Shown in pieces: positions 10,719 through 22,115 of a stretch of 64,000 nt of DNA. The notes below the pieces were generated by a model. The model made no database searches. It saw only the letters and a program-made list of their open reading frames with translations, and was not told the origin of the DNA. Source of the stretch: Obelidium mucronatum. Its lineage: Eukaryota > Chytridiomycota > Chytridiomycetes > Chytridiales > Chytriomycetaceae. The stretch lies in assembly GCA_025765595.1 (NCBI GenBank), contig JAIVFH010000088.1:62001-126000 (forward strand), read 5' to 3'. A program made the position numbers and the translations under genes. Position 1 is the first letter of the stretch. The number at the start of each line of letters is the position of its first letter.

Positions 10719-11096
10719 TTAGATACAGTTTCCATAGACAACACCACCGTAGTTGTTTCCAGCAACTGGGGTACACTTGAATCCAGTGTGGCAGATTGGG
10801 CCAGAGATCTGCACGCTGCTTGGAACAGATGGAAGAGACGCGCTCAAGACGTCGGAGGAGGCATCTCCGGCACAGTATTCTCCATAGGCGGCAATTGGTC
10901 TGCAAATACCCTGCACGCCAGCCTTGGGTTGGTCGGCGAAGGAGTAGTGCCAACAGTCAATGGTTTCGTAACAATCGCTCTTGGCTTTGCAAGGAGAGCC
11001 TGGACGACCACCGTCTGGGGAGCAGTTGGGACCGTTGCAGACAGGTGCAGCAGAGACGGCGATGGCTGTGAAGGCAAGAATAGCAGTGAATTGCAT
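10719..11096 (-). CDS. Small secreted 10-cysteine protein, cluster A, long form
   Basis: A 125-residue intronless frame. The first 16-17 residues (MQFTAILAFTAIAVSA) are a clear signal peptide. The mature protein has ten cysteines, begins APVCNGPNCSPDGG, contains GSPCKAKSDC, CRPIAAYGEYC and SGPICHTGFKC, and ends NYGGVVYGNCI. Ten cysteines would allow five disulfides. I do not recognise the family; the spacing resembles small fungal secreted cysteine-rich proteins of effector or adhesion type, but no function is implied. It is divergent from the sister gene at 11700 across 603 bp and differs from the copy at 39683 by only a few residues. A TATA-like word CATAAAAA (11151-11158, minus) lies 55 bp upstream. 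Confidence 0.85.
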   Translation of the reverse strand: MQFTAILAFTAIAVSAAPVCNGPNCSPDGGRPGSPCKAKSDCYETIDCWHYSFADQPKAGVQGICRPIAAYGEYCAGDASSDVLSASLPSVPSSVQISGPICHTGFKCTPVAGNNYGGVVYGNCI

Positions 11097-11699
11097 CTTT
11101 GGTTATTCAAGTTGTGTTTGATGGGATTGAAAGGCGCGGAATCGGGTGCCTTTTTATGGAAATTCGTTATCATCCAGTGTGCGACAGGCGAAAAAAGGGT
11201 TTTGCTGGGGCTGGTCTCTGCATTTTGCTTATCGAATAATTGCGAGAACTTTGATACCAGTGTTTCGGCTTGGAATGTGGCTGGTTGTGCTGGACCAAAA
11301 CCCCAAAAAAGGGTTGTGGGCTTGAATCCCATTTGCCCTATCTTGACATTTGCGTTGATCAGTGTACAGTTCGTGTGTATAGCAGGTGGTTGGATCACCG
11401 TTGGCTTTGGATTCCATCGACGAGACTTGGTGTGTACATCAATGCTTGCTTTATACATCCGGCATATACATTTCTTGGATTCTGGCACATGCACATTTCA
11501 ATGTCAACCCTGTTTTGTCTCGTGTCTTGCTTCAATCGTGTCAACCAGCCCCAGTCAAGCCTGTGTGCGTTATCCCGCGTTATCACTCAGAACAACGTGT
11601 TTAATCACTTTCGTTATCAATATCATAAACCCTTTTCTGAAAACTATAAATGACATGGTACACTCCCCTGAAATCACTCACACCACCAACTAACCAAAG
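11097..11699. promoter_or_regulatory. 603-bp shared bidirectional promoter region of the secreted-protein pair, cluster A
   Basis: The spacer separates two divergent secreted-protein start codons. TATA-like words stand at each end: TATAAAT at 11645-11651 (plus, 49 bp before the ATG) and CATAAAAA at 11151-11158 (minus). Most of the spacer, including about 11225-11590, is conserved with the spacer at 39075-39682. Short palindromic words such as GCGTTATCCCGCGTTATC (about 11568) occur. Conservation may reflect recent duplication rather than selection. Confidence 0.55.
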
Positions 11700-12071
11700 A
11701 TGCAATTCACTGCCCTTCTTGCCTTTACTGCCATCACCGTCTCCGCTGTCTGCACCGGCCCCAACTGCTCCCCAGACGGCGGTCGTCCAGGCTCTCCTTG
11801 CAAGGCCAAGAGCGACTGTTACGAAACCGTTGACTGTTGGTACTACTCCTTCGCCGACCAACCCAAGGCTGGCGTGCAGGGTATCTGCAGACCAATTGCC
11901 GCCTATGGAGAATACTGTGCCGGAGATGCCTCCTCTGATGTCTTGAGCGCGTCTCTTCCATCTGTTCCAAGCAGCGTGCAGATCTCTGGCCCAATCTGCC
12001 ACATTGGATTCAAGTGCATTCCAGTTGCTGGAAACAACTACGGCGGTGTTATCTATGGAAATTGTCTCTAA
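11700..12071 (+). CDS. Small secreted 10-cysteine protein, cluster A, short form
   Basis: A 123-residue intronless frame with signal peptide MQFTALLAFTAITVSA and the same ten-cysteine pattern as the gene at 10719. It lacks two residues after the signal peptide and has YETVDCWYYSF where the others have YETIDCWHYSF. It ends GGVIYGNCL. The nearest paralogue is at 38703. Downstream lies a conserved 3' flank and then tRNA-Trp. Family unknown; secretion is well supported by the signal peptide and paired cysteines. Confidence 0.85.
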   Translation: MQFTALLAFTAITVSAVCTGPNCSPDGGRPGSPCKAKSDCYETVDCWYYSFADQPKAGVQGICRPIAAYGEYCAGDASSDVLSASLPSVPSSVQISGPICHIGFKCIPVAGNNYGGVIYGNCL

Positions 12072-12320
12072 GCCAGCTACATGTATTCGTACCTGACTTG
12101 AATATTCTTTTGAGAGTTCGTTTGAATCTTTTTATGCGTCCTACTTCCTTGTGTCTATAAAATAAAATGGAGTGCATAAATATTTCATGTATGCGATTGC
12201 TTGGTTGCCAAGTTAGTTGAGTATTTATAGTCGTTGGCAGAGGTCAAGACTGGACTGTGGCTATTCATTTTGTCTGATGGGTGCAAAACGATTGCCTAAG
12301 ATACCAATAGCATACAAAGC

Positions 12321-12392
12321 TGACCCCTACGCGATTTGAACGCGCAACCTTTCGCTTTGGAGACGAACGCGCTACCGTTGCGCCAAGGAGTC
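12321..12392 (-). tRNA. tRNA-Trp (CCA), copy 1
   Basis: On the minus strand the acceptor GACTCCT pairs with AGGGGTC, the anticodon loop CTCCAAA gives anticodon CCA, and the T arm is GCGCGTTCAAATCGCGT. The gene is identical to the copy at 32438, and the 3' flanks are also related. Confidence 0.9.
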
Positions 12393-12659
12393 ATGATGTG
12401 GTCCGTGTGTTTAGAAATTTGAGAAAGTGTATACGGCCGAATGGCTTTGGAGGATAAGATACATGCAAATAAACATAGAAGAATGACAATACAATCAATC
12501 AAGTTACGTGTTATATTATAATGGGAGTAGAATGAAAGGCAACACTATAACAATAGAATGTGTGCTGGGTAAGGCGGTAACGTATGAAAGCCTTCAAAGC
12601 AAGATTTACACCAGTAGCATGGGTTACTTGGTGCGCGCTCATTATTAATTGTCATATGG
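12393..12659. other. Intergenic, no gene seen
   Basis: About 270 bp between tRNA-Trp and the SNAPC3 stop. No frame, repeat or RNA gene was recognised. It should include the SNAPC3 3' UTR. Confidence 0.45.
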
Positions 12660-13718
12660 CTAAAGTTTGATTAGTTCATTAAACCGATTCAGTGTTATCG
12701 TTGACACATACGTGGAGTTGAAGCGATCGCAAATTTGACATTTTGGATTAATGGCAGACTTCGATTGCCAGGTTGTTATTGGGTATAAGCTGGAGTCTCT
12801 TTCATCCTTTGCGTGAATGAGCCTGGCAAAACGAAAAAAACGTCAGTCCAAGCGACCATTCTTGCAAATACCAAACCTCACATCCCGAAAAACAATGATA
12901 TGTGCACATGTTGCTTGATGAAGGTATAAATAAGGGCAGTTCAGACGAATTGATAATTCTATAAACTTGGATTCCTGCATTTTCTTCTGAACGATTGATT
13001 CTGTTCCAAAATATTCCAGTCGGGCTGAATCTTCCTTAATCCAATCAACAATGGCCCTGTCTCGAATCAATTTGGAAGTTTCGTAAAACCGAACTGAAAC
13101 TTACGATGAATAGTTTTTAAAGCTCCGTGTGCGTGTATCGTTGTAGAAACAACCCTCAATATAAAAGAACCCTGACAAGTCTTTTGGAATCTTGATCAAA
13201 GACGCTGCAGTTCTTTCGTGTCCTTCTATGAACGAATGAGAAACGTGATTCGATGCACAATGCCTTCCCAAAGCGTCTTTGAGACTCGTCAATGGCTGCG
13301 ACCCCATCACGTCCAGTTCCACCAAGACTTCCGAACGATAGTCCCCGCCTTTAAATACTGCAATAGTAAGGATAATTTCAGGTGATATTTGCTCATTGAT
13401 GGCAGGTATTGAGTTGCTGGGGCCAGTTTGTCGTTCAATGGTTGGAGGGACGGGTTTTACAGCCCAGTTCGGCTTTGGCTTGTATTCTATTCTGTTGACC
13501 AGAAGGGCGGATTCATTCGAACGCGATGAGTTAGATTGCTGGCTGTCTTTAACTTCCTGAGTGTTATCCGACCCTTCAGCAGTTAGAGTAGCCATGACCT
13601 TCTGTACTCGCTCAGCCTTTGCCTGAAATAGCTTGAGATCAATAAGCTCTGACTGAACGCTTAGACTATTAATCCATCTCAGATACTTCTGCCTAGATGA
13701 TGTGCTAGCAGAACTCAT
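12660..13718 (-). CDS. SNAPC3: snRNA-activating protein complex subunit 3 (SNAP50)
   Basis: SNAPC3 binds the proximal sequence element of snRNA promoters and is needed for Pol II and Pol III snRNA transcription. The protein shows the family core: GDYRSEVLVELDVMGSQPL, FFYIEGCFYNDTR, IVDWIKED, then ELSIRLNCPYLYLHQATC and HIIVFRDVR, followed by LIHAKDERDSSLYP and the first Cys pair of the C-terminal zinc finger, KCQICDRF. It stops at 12660-12662, before the usual last Cys pair (FCxxC), so the finger looks shortened. Introns are near 13129-13081 and 12882-12827 and join in frame. The N-terminal 100 residues are Ser/Gln-rich linker. The start at 13718 lies 29 bp from the SmF start on the other strand. 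Confidence 0.85.
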
Positions 13719-13747
13719 TCAAAGTTAAAACTTGAAGAAAAAAAAGT
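13719..13747. promoter_or_regulatory. 29-bp bidirectional spacer between SNAPC3 and SmF start codons
   Basis: Only 29 bp, mostly A on the plus strand, separate the two start codons. No TATA box fits inside. The promoters of both genes must overlap this spacer and probably extend into the coding sequences. Confidence 0.6.
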
Positions 13748-14218
13748 ATGGACTTCCAACCTGTGAACCCCAAGCCTTTCCTCAACGGCCTCACTGGAAA
13801 GCCAGTAATGATTAAGCTCAAGTGGGGTCAGGAGTACAAGGGTTTTATGACCAGCGTGGACTCTTATATGAATGTTCAGGTAGGTTTGGTTGCGCAGTCT
13901 ACCTTATAAATTAATCGAAAGGCCGTCGGTTTGCTAACAAGTTGTTTCACTTCCATTAGCTTGCAAATGCTGAAGAATTTGTGGATGGCGCTAGTACGGG
14001 TGTGTTGGGCGAGGTTCTCATCAGGTAGAGTTACCACAACCTTCCCGATGAAAAGGATCGTACACACTGGACCAGTATGGCAAATTGATGTCGTATGAGA
14101 ACGGAGATATAACCTCAAAATGTTGTGCAATCGAAACTGTGACATTAACAAAATCAATAGGTGCAACAATATTCTGTATGTGAGACAGATTCCTGAAGAC
14201 GACGACATGGCTTTGTAA
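13748..14218 (+). CDS. SNRPF: Small nuclear ribonucleoprotein SmF
   Basis: Three exons (13748-13879, 13960-14024, 14161-14218) give an 84-residue protein that matches SmF over its full length: [14 protein letters not shown], the Sm1 motif [20 protein letters not shown] and the Sm2 motif [15 protein letters not shown]. SmF is one of seven ring proteins on spliceosomal snRNAs. Both introns are GT-AG with phase-correct joins. The acidic tail PEDDDMAL is shorter than in animals. It is divergent from SNAPC3, which drives transcription of the snRNAs that SmF packages. Confidence 0.95.
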
Positions 14219-14367
14219 TTTATAACGAATGAGGAAGTTGAATAAATTCCGACATCAATCCATAAAACCCGCAACTCATTCGAATCTGCTTACTGGAAAG
14301 CTTGAAATATTGAGAGCTCAACACAAAGCGAAATTGCACACACTTTTATTGGACAGTTGACTTCTAT

Positions 14368-16708
14368 TTACCACATTGCAACTCTGTCAGCCTTTGGAAC
14401 AAACATTGGGTCCCCTTCTTTGACGTTGAACGCTTCGTAAAAGTAGTCAATATTCTTCACCAAATTGCAGCGAACGTTTCCAGGCGAGTGTGGGTCTGAG
14501 GCCAATTGATTCACCAGGAACGCATCAGTTTCTTTGGTCTTCCAGATATTTGCCCAAGAGAAGAAGAAGATTCTCAAGAGAGCAAGGCGAGCCTCTTCGG
14601 TTTTTACAACACCCTCAGCACGCTTCAACAAAGCTTGCAAGGCTAGACTGATTCCACCCAAGTCAGCCAAATTCTCTCCCATTGTCAACTTGCAGTTCAA
14701 AGAGTGAGTCTTTCCAGTTGATTCTTCGACAAATGACCATCCCTGCTTCTCCATACAATCGCACTTGGACTTGAATAAGCCAGAATCAGTTTCGGTCCAC
14801 CAGTCACGGACGTTTCCTTCTCCATCAAAGCTACGGCCCTGATCGTCGAATCCATGAGTGATTTCGTGAGCAATCACAGCTGTGATTCCACCAAAGTTGA
14901 CAGCATCCAACAGGAGTTCATCGTTGGCAAGAATTGCGCGATCGGATGGGTCCACTTCATAGGTAACAACATCGAGGCTCCTTGCATAAAATGGTGGCTG
15001 GATAATGGCAGCTGGGAACAAAATTTCGTTTTCTTGGGGGTTGTAGAAAGCATTGACAACTTGGGGTGGAATAAACCACTCCGTCTTGTCCACTGGACCA
15101 TTGATAATCGCCAAAAATTCAGTCTTGTGCTTGAAAGCGGCAACTTTTTTCTTCATATCCCACAAAGAATCAGCAGATTCAAACACCAAGTCATCATAGA
15201 GCTTCCACACATCAGGGAACCCAATCTTGGTGCTGAATTGACTCAACTTCAACTTGGCAGCTTCTTTGGTGACGTCAGTCAACCAGTCATTGCGGGTGAT
15301 GGAAGCTTCCATAACAGCCACAACTTCGGCAATCATTCCAATAACCCTCTCCTTGTCTTCGCTGCTGAAGTAACGAGACACATAGACTTTACCCAACAAA
15401 AAGCCAACCCATTCGTTGATGAGGGCAACAGATCGCTTTTCTGCGCTCTTCTGTTCCTTTTGGCCTCTCAATTTACGAGCGTAAAAGTCAAAGAACTCCT
15501 CGTCGAGCTCACGGGTGCAGTACTCCTTAGCAGCATGAATCGCCTTGTATTGCAAGTAAGCACGCAAGTCGTCACGGTTGGCCTCGTCAAACAAGATAGA
15601 AAAGACGCGACGGAAGTAGTCACCATCAAAGACAATAACTTGCTCGACCTTTTCAGCAGGACCTTCTGGGTAGTTCTTGGAGTAGTTTGCTTGCAAAACT
15701 GGGCGCAAACCAAGTTCCTCATAGAGAGTTTCCATAAAGTTGGAAATACGGGTTTGTTGCTCCGGTGTGACGGTAACTGGAGCAGCATCGCCAGCCTCGT
15801 AGTTGTTCAACTTGTCCTCCAAAAACTTCAACTCGTTGATTCCAGAAACAAATGCATTCAAGGTAGTTGGGTTGTAGTACTTTGTGAACTCACGTTCTTG
15901 GTGACTCTTCATCTTGATATAGGCAAGCTTGGTCTCAAATCTTACGACGGCATTTGCAAAGTCGGGAGCCAAACGGTCCGCACCAATCAATGTGGAAACA
16001 GCGTTCAAGTGAGCCAAGAAAGCTTCACGCTTGGCAGCAAAGTTCTCCTCAAAGTAGAAGTCACGGGTTGGAAGGGACAAGTTGTTTTCACCCAACCCGA
16101 GAACCTTGTGGTTCGAGTCTTCCAAGTGTGCAATTTCAAAGAGTTTCACTGGTTGGTCGATTCCAAGGGTTTGGGAGAGCGCGAAATAAGCGGCAAGGCC
16201 TTCATCTGTGTTCTGGCAGAGATATTTCTCAATAGTGGCGAGTCCATCGTGCACTGGGGTGTATGAACCAGTGGAAGACTCGGATGTCCAGTCTTGGAAA
16301 CGGTCCATAGACGCTTTCCAAACGGCAGCAATTTTAGCTTCATCAATGTTGGCAGGCTCACTGCTGACAAGTTCTTGCAAGAGACTGATTTGTGTCTTGA
16401 GACTCGAATCAATTAAGGCCAGGAAAGATCCCCAAGCTGGGTACTACATGCAATAAATATGTTAGAATGCCAGCAGCGGGGGGACAATGTCGCTGACTCA
16501 ATATTACCTCGTCAGGGATCACAACATTTGGATCATTGAGCCAGGCATGATTCGCATGCTTGTAAAAGTCTTCGTGAGGGCCTGGTCTCGCGGCCAAGGC
16601 GGCAGCAATCAGTTCGTACACAGTCTTACTGTGTGTGGTAACCGTCTTTGATCCGTCCTGGGCGACGGTTGTTGTCGTAGTCTTGGTGGTAGTTTTGGAG
16701 TACGGCAT
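14368..16708 (-). CDS. M13 zinc metallopeptidase (neprilysin/PepO-like), without membrane anchor
   Basis: Two exons: 16708 to about 16508, then a single exon to the stop at 14368. The N-terminal M13 signature DFYKHANHAWL and the catalytic region are intact: zinc motif IAHEITHGFDDQGR, third ligand ENLADLGG, NAFYNPQENEI upstream, and the family's C-terminal Trp (DRVAMW). Length, about 720 residues, is normal for the core enzyme. Most eukaryotic M13 enzymes are type II membrane proteins; here the first 40 residues are Thr/Lys-rich with no hydrophobic segment, so the enzyme is probably soluble and perhaps intracellular, like bacterial PepO. It cleaves short peptides on the amino side of hydrophobic residues by family precedent. 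No frame breaks over 2 kb. Confidence 0.93.
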
Positions 16709-17034
16709 TGAATGTTGGGGATGTTTTTCTTTTCCAATGCAGATCTCGAATTTTGTTTATGTGGAGATCGGGTGGCGTTCAACGGAAACCGTGGGCCTTC
16801 GGGAGACAACTTCCGACAATTTAAATTGAAAGAAACAAAGAAACTAAAGAGTTTTATATCCCCTCATCAGGCTACTTGCCAAAACTGATACACAAGAAAG
16901 AGAGTGAGAGCGAGCGAGCGAGATACTTCAACATCAAAGAATTTAATTAAAGAGTTCAAAGATGGCTTGAGCATCACGGTAGTTGTTGTTAACCACTGGA
17001 AAAGCTGTTATAAACCATGTAAAATAAGAAAAGT
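16709..17034. other. Intergenic between M13 start and MTHFR stop
   Basis: About 325 bp upstream of the M13 gene. A TATA-like word lies on the minus strand at about 16853-16858 (GATATAAAAC). A GA-rich tract (AGAGAGTGAGAGCGAGCGAGCGAG) runs at about 16898-16921. The MTHFR 3' end faces this spacer. No gene seen. Confidence 0.45.
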
Positions 17035-19305
<2,271 letters not shown>

Positions 19306-19760
19306 GGTTGTTGGGTGTTTTTTTTTTCCAACTTTTGGGGTTGTTGGTTGACACGTTTTCGAAAACACCTATACTCTCCTATACTACTTCACTACAATCT
19401 AATTCTTCGAATTAATGGACCTTTCGGAAATATGAATTCTAATCAGCCCATGTTTGGACCCCATATGTTTTGCTCTTCTTTTTTTTTAATTATTTTCTTT
19501 TATTTTCTTTTATTATTTAACTGTTAATTCCAGTTGTTGTTACATTTATTCACAACTAATACTTGGGGTTAAAATTTCCGGCTGGCTGATGACATGTTGC
19601 AACAGGATACTCAAGGCACAACAGAATCCAAGCATCATTGCACAAGATCTGGCACTAGAACCCAAGCAAGCTGTGGGATAATAATTCGTAAAAAGTGTGC
19701 CACAGTTGTGATTTCAGTTCTGAAATTTTAATCAAAGGAGAAAAAAAATATTCGAAATTA
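19306..19760. other. Spacer upstream of MTHFR and carboxypeptidase
   Basis: About 450 bp between two divergent genes. A T-rich stretch at about 19470-19530 encodes a short, very hydrophobic peptide (MFCSSFFLIIFFYFLLLF) on the plus strand. It could be a signal-peptide exon for the carboxypeptidase, but I found no convincing donor. Nothing else recognised. Confidence 0.35.
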
Positions 19761-21564
19761 ATGGTCCCAGCGGATTTCCTGGTTTCCTCCCTGCCGCAAC
19801 AGACCCCCGCTCAAACAGCTTTCCTAAGGGACCAATTCGCTGGATACCTGCCGATAACAGCCGTAGCAAACGCATCGAACCCAAACAACTACTTTTTCTG
19901 GTATGTCATAACAAGACGGCAAATTTGCAAAAGGTGTGTGCATTAAGAGAGTTGCACAAAAATGCAGGTACTTTCCGTCCACGAATGTATCCTCAACGAA
20001 TCTGGTTGTGTGGTTGAATGGGGGACCCGGCTGTTCGTCTCTCTTTGGAAGTTGGGTTGAGAATGGTCCCATTCGAATGAATGGAAATGGATCCTTATCG
20101 ATCAATGAGCATAGCTGGCATAAGCAAGCAAACTTGCTTTACGGTATAGTTACCCTTTACTTCGTTGTTCTCTTTCCTGGTTGTTTTCGCTCTGACGGCA
20201 TCTGTTTCATCTCCCTCAAAGTGGAGCAACCAGTTGGAACTGGATTCGATGTCGATCAAACCTACAAATCGTATGACCAGTACGATGTCGGGGCTTACTT
20301 TGCTGGATTCCTTACAAACTTTTACAATGTGTTCAATGCAACGAGGTCTTTTGACCTCTTTATTACGGGGGAGAGTTATGCAGGCGTCTACATTCCCTAT
20401 ATTGCAAAAACCTTGCTTGCACAGAATCAAGCTGGGAAAGCTGCAAAAGTTAATTTGAAAGGGATCGGTATTGGAGATGGGGTTTTGAATACTGATATTC
20501 AATTTGCATACAACAGTTGAGTTCATGACTGATGGGGGTTATTTTTTTTTTTTTTTGGAAACACAGAAACACTAAATCCTGGTGGGAACATACATTTTCA
20601 GATCAAGGGATATACACGGATTTCCTTCGCTCCGCTGGGTTTTTTAATCAAAATCCTGCAATCGAATCACCTGCAACCGCTCTCGTTGAACAATGCAAGA
20701 CCGCCAAAAGCGAACTCCAAGCGTCCCAAATGCTCTTTAGTTGCGATGTCATGAGTTACGTCATGGAACTATATAGCCAGAGCCATTCCGAGTTGGGAGC
20801 AAACAATACCTGCTTTGACGTTTACAATATTGACTACCAGATTCCTTGCAACCAGTCTGACTATTTGTACGAGGCCGAGGCTCGATTGACTACATATCTG
20901 AATGTAAAACTCATCAATTTTTTTTTTCCTGCTTCTTTGTTTTTCTCATCGATTTTTTTTTTTTTTTTTCTTTTGTCATAGACAAAGAGTGTTCAAGATG
21001 CAATCCATGTAACCCCACTTCTCTCACAAGCAGCTACAAACACATTCAATGGACCAAGATACCAGTGGAACGCATGCTCCAACATTTACCTCAATGACAC
21101 AAGCAACCCTCAAAGCCACACATTGATTGACGCGATTCTAGCAGCCGGGATTAAAGTTGTCCTCTACGAAGGAGACAGAGACCTTCTCGTGAATTTCATT
21201 GGGATGGAGCAAGCGATTGGGAATATGACGTGGGCAGGTCAGAAGGGGTTTTCAGTCAACAAGACTGGGGTACCGTGGACAGTGAATGGGAGTACGGCGG
21301 GTGTTATTTGGAATGAAAGAGGGTTGAGCTATATTCGCGTCACTGGAGCAGGGCATATGGTTAGTGTTATTTATTGGCGATTTTGTTGACCTAATATACA
21401 AAAAAACACACAAGGTTCCCACAGATCAACCGTTGCGGGCAGCGGCTGTCTTGTCACATCTATTATCTGAGCCTGTTCCGGCCGTACGTAGCGGAACCGT
21501 CTCAAATGCACCTCTCCTATTTAGTTTCTCGTTCATTTCTACCATTTTTCTCATCATGTCCTAG
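19761..21564 (+). CDS. Serine carboxypeptidase (S10 family), Kex1/cathepsin A-like
   Basis: Six exons. Family motifs in order: NYFFWYFPS, the oxyanion segment LVVWLNGGPGCSSL, NLLYVEQPVGTGF, the nucleophile ITGESYAGVYIP, IGIGDGVLN, then CFDVYNIDYQIPC, the Asp in LYEGDRDLL, and the His in VTGAGHMVPTDQP. Introns near 19898-19966, 20144-20219, 20513-20600, 20904-20980 and 21361-21413 join in frame. The C terminus is a Ser-rich stretch then APLLFSFSFISTIFLIM, a hydrophobic tail fit for a GPI signal or a membrane anchor as in Kex1. From the ATG at 19761 no signal peptide is seen, so an upstream exon is probably missing from this model. It trims C-terminal residues from secretory proteins by family precedent. 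Confidence 0.88.
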
Positions 21565-21659
21565 AATAAAATTGTTATCCCTTAGTCTCTGTACGGGTAA
21601 TGTTTTTCTTGATGGAAATGTAAAAATAAATACAGTTTATTCTTTGGTGGCGGTTCAAA

Positions 21660-22032
21660 TCACGGCCTTACACTTCTTTCAAACATCCAATCATCCCTGT
21701 CCATATCTTTGACAACTGGTACAGATGTATGTCAGATGGTATGACGTTTTGAGTTCTGAGTTTTTTAACGAGAGATCCGACTCACCCTTTCTGAGACTGT
21801 CAATGACTTCTTTTGCCATATCTTTCTTGAGACCTGTTTTTTTTTTAGATTTCGAAGTTGTAGCCAAGCCGTAAGTAGCAGATCAAGCATGGAATAAGTA
21901 TACGCAACTGTTCTCCAGCGCACCGGACCCTGCCTTTGCTTCGACATTCACTTCTGGACCGGGTGCTTCTCTTGCAAGACTGCTGCTGCCGTTAAAGCCC
22001 TCTGCCGCCGCTGCGGCCGCCAGTGGATTCAT
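21660..22032 (-). CDS. Small conserved-looking protein of unknown function
   Basis: Three exons make a protein of about 76 residues. Exon 1 (22032 to about 21908) starts MNPLAAAAAAEGFNGSSSL; exon 2 gives LKKDMAKEVIDSLRK; exon 3 gives VVKDMDRDDWMFERSVRP and stops at 21660-21662. Both introns are GT-AG with matching phase, the second having a CTGAC branch site 14-20 nt from its acceptor. The acidic, Trp-containing C terminus and the exact splicing make a real gene likely. I do not recognise the family. It is divergent from MIOS by 83 bp and convergent with the carboxypeptidase. Confidence 0.5.
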
Positions 22033-22115
22033 TTAATAAATATTTATTAGAAAACAGAACAGAGAGAGTAGAAAAGAAAAGTATTCCGTAAAGCACCAAA
22101 AGAGAAAAAAACAAA

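Noticed and set aside
14854..16266. A 470-residue open frame on the plus strand
   Set aside because: It is antisense to the conserved M13 peptidase exon. Its sequence shows no family motif; it is a by-product of codon usage on the real strand.
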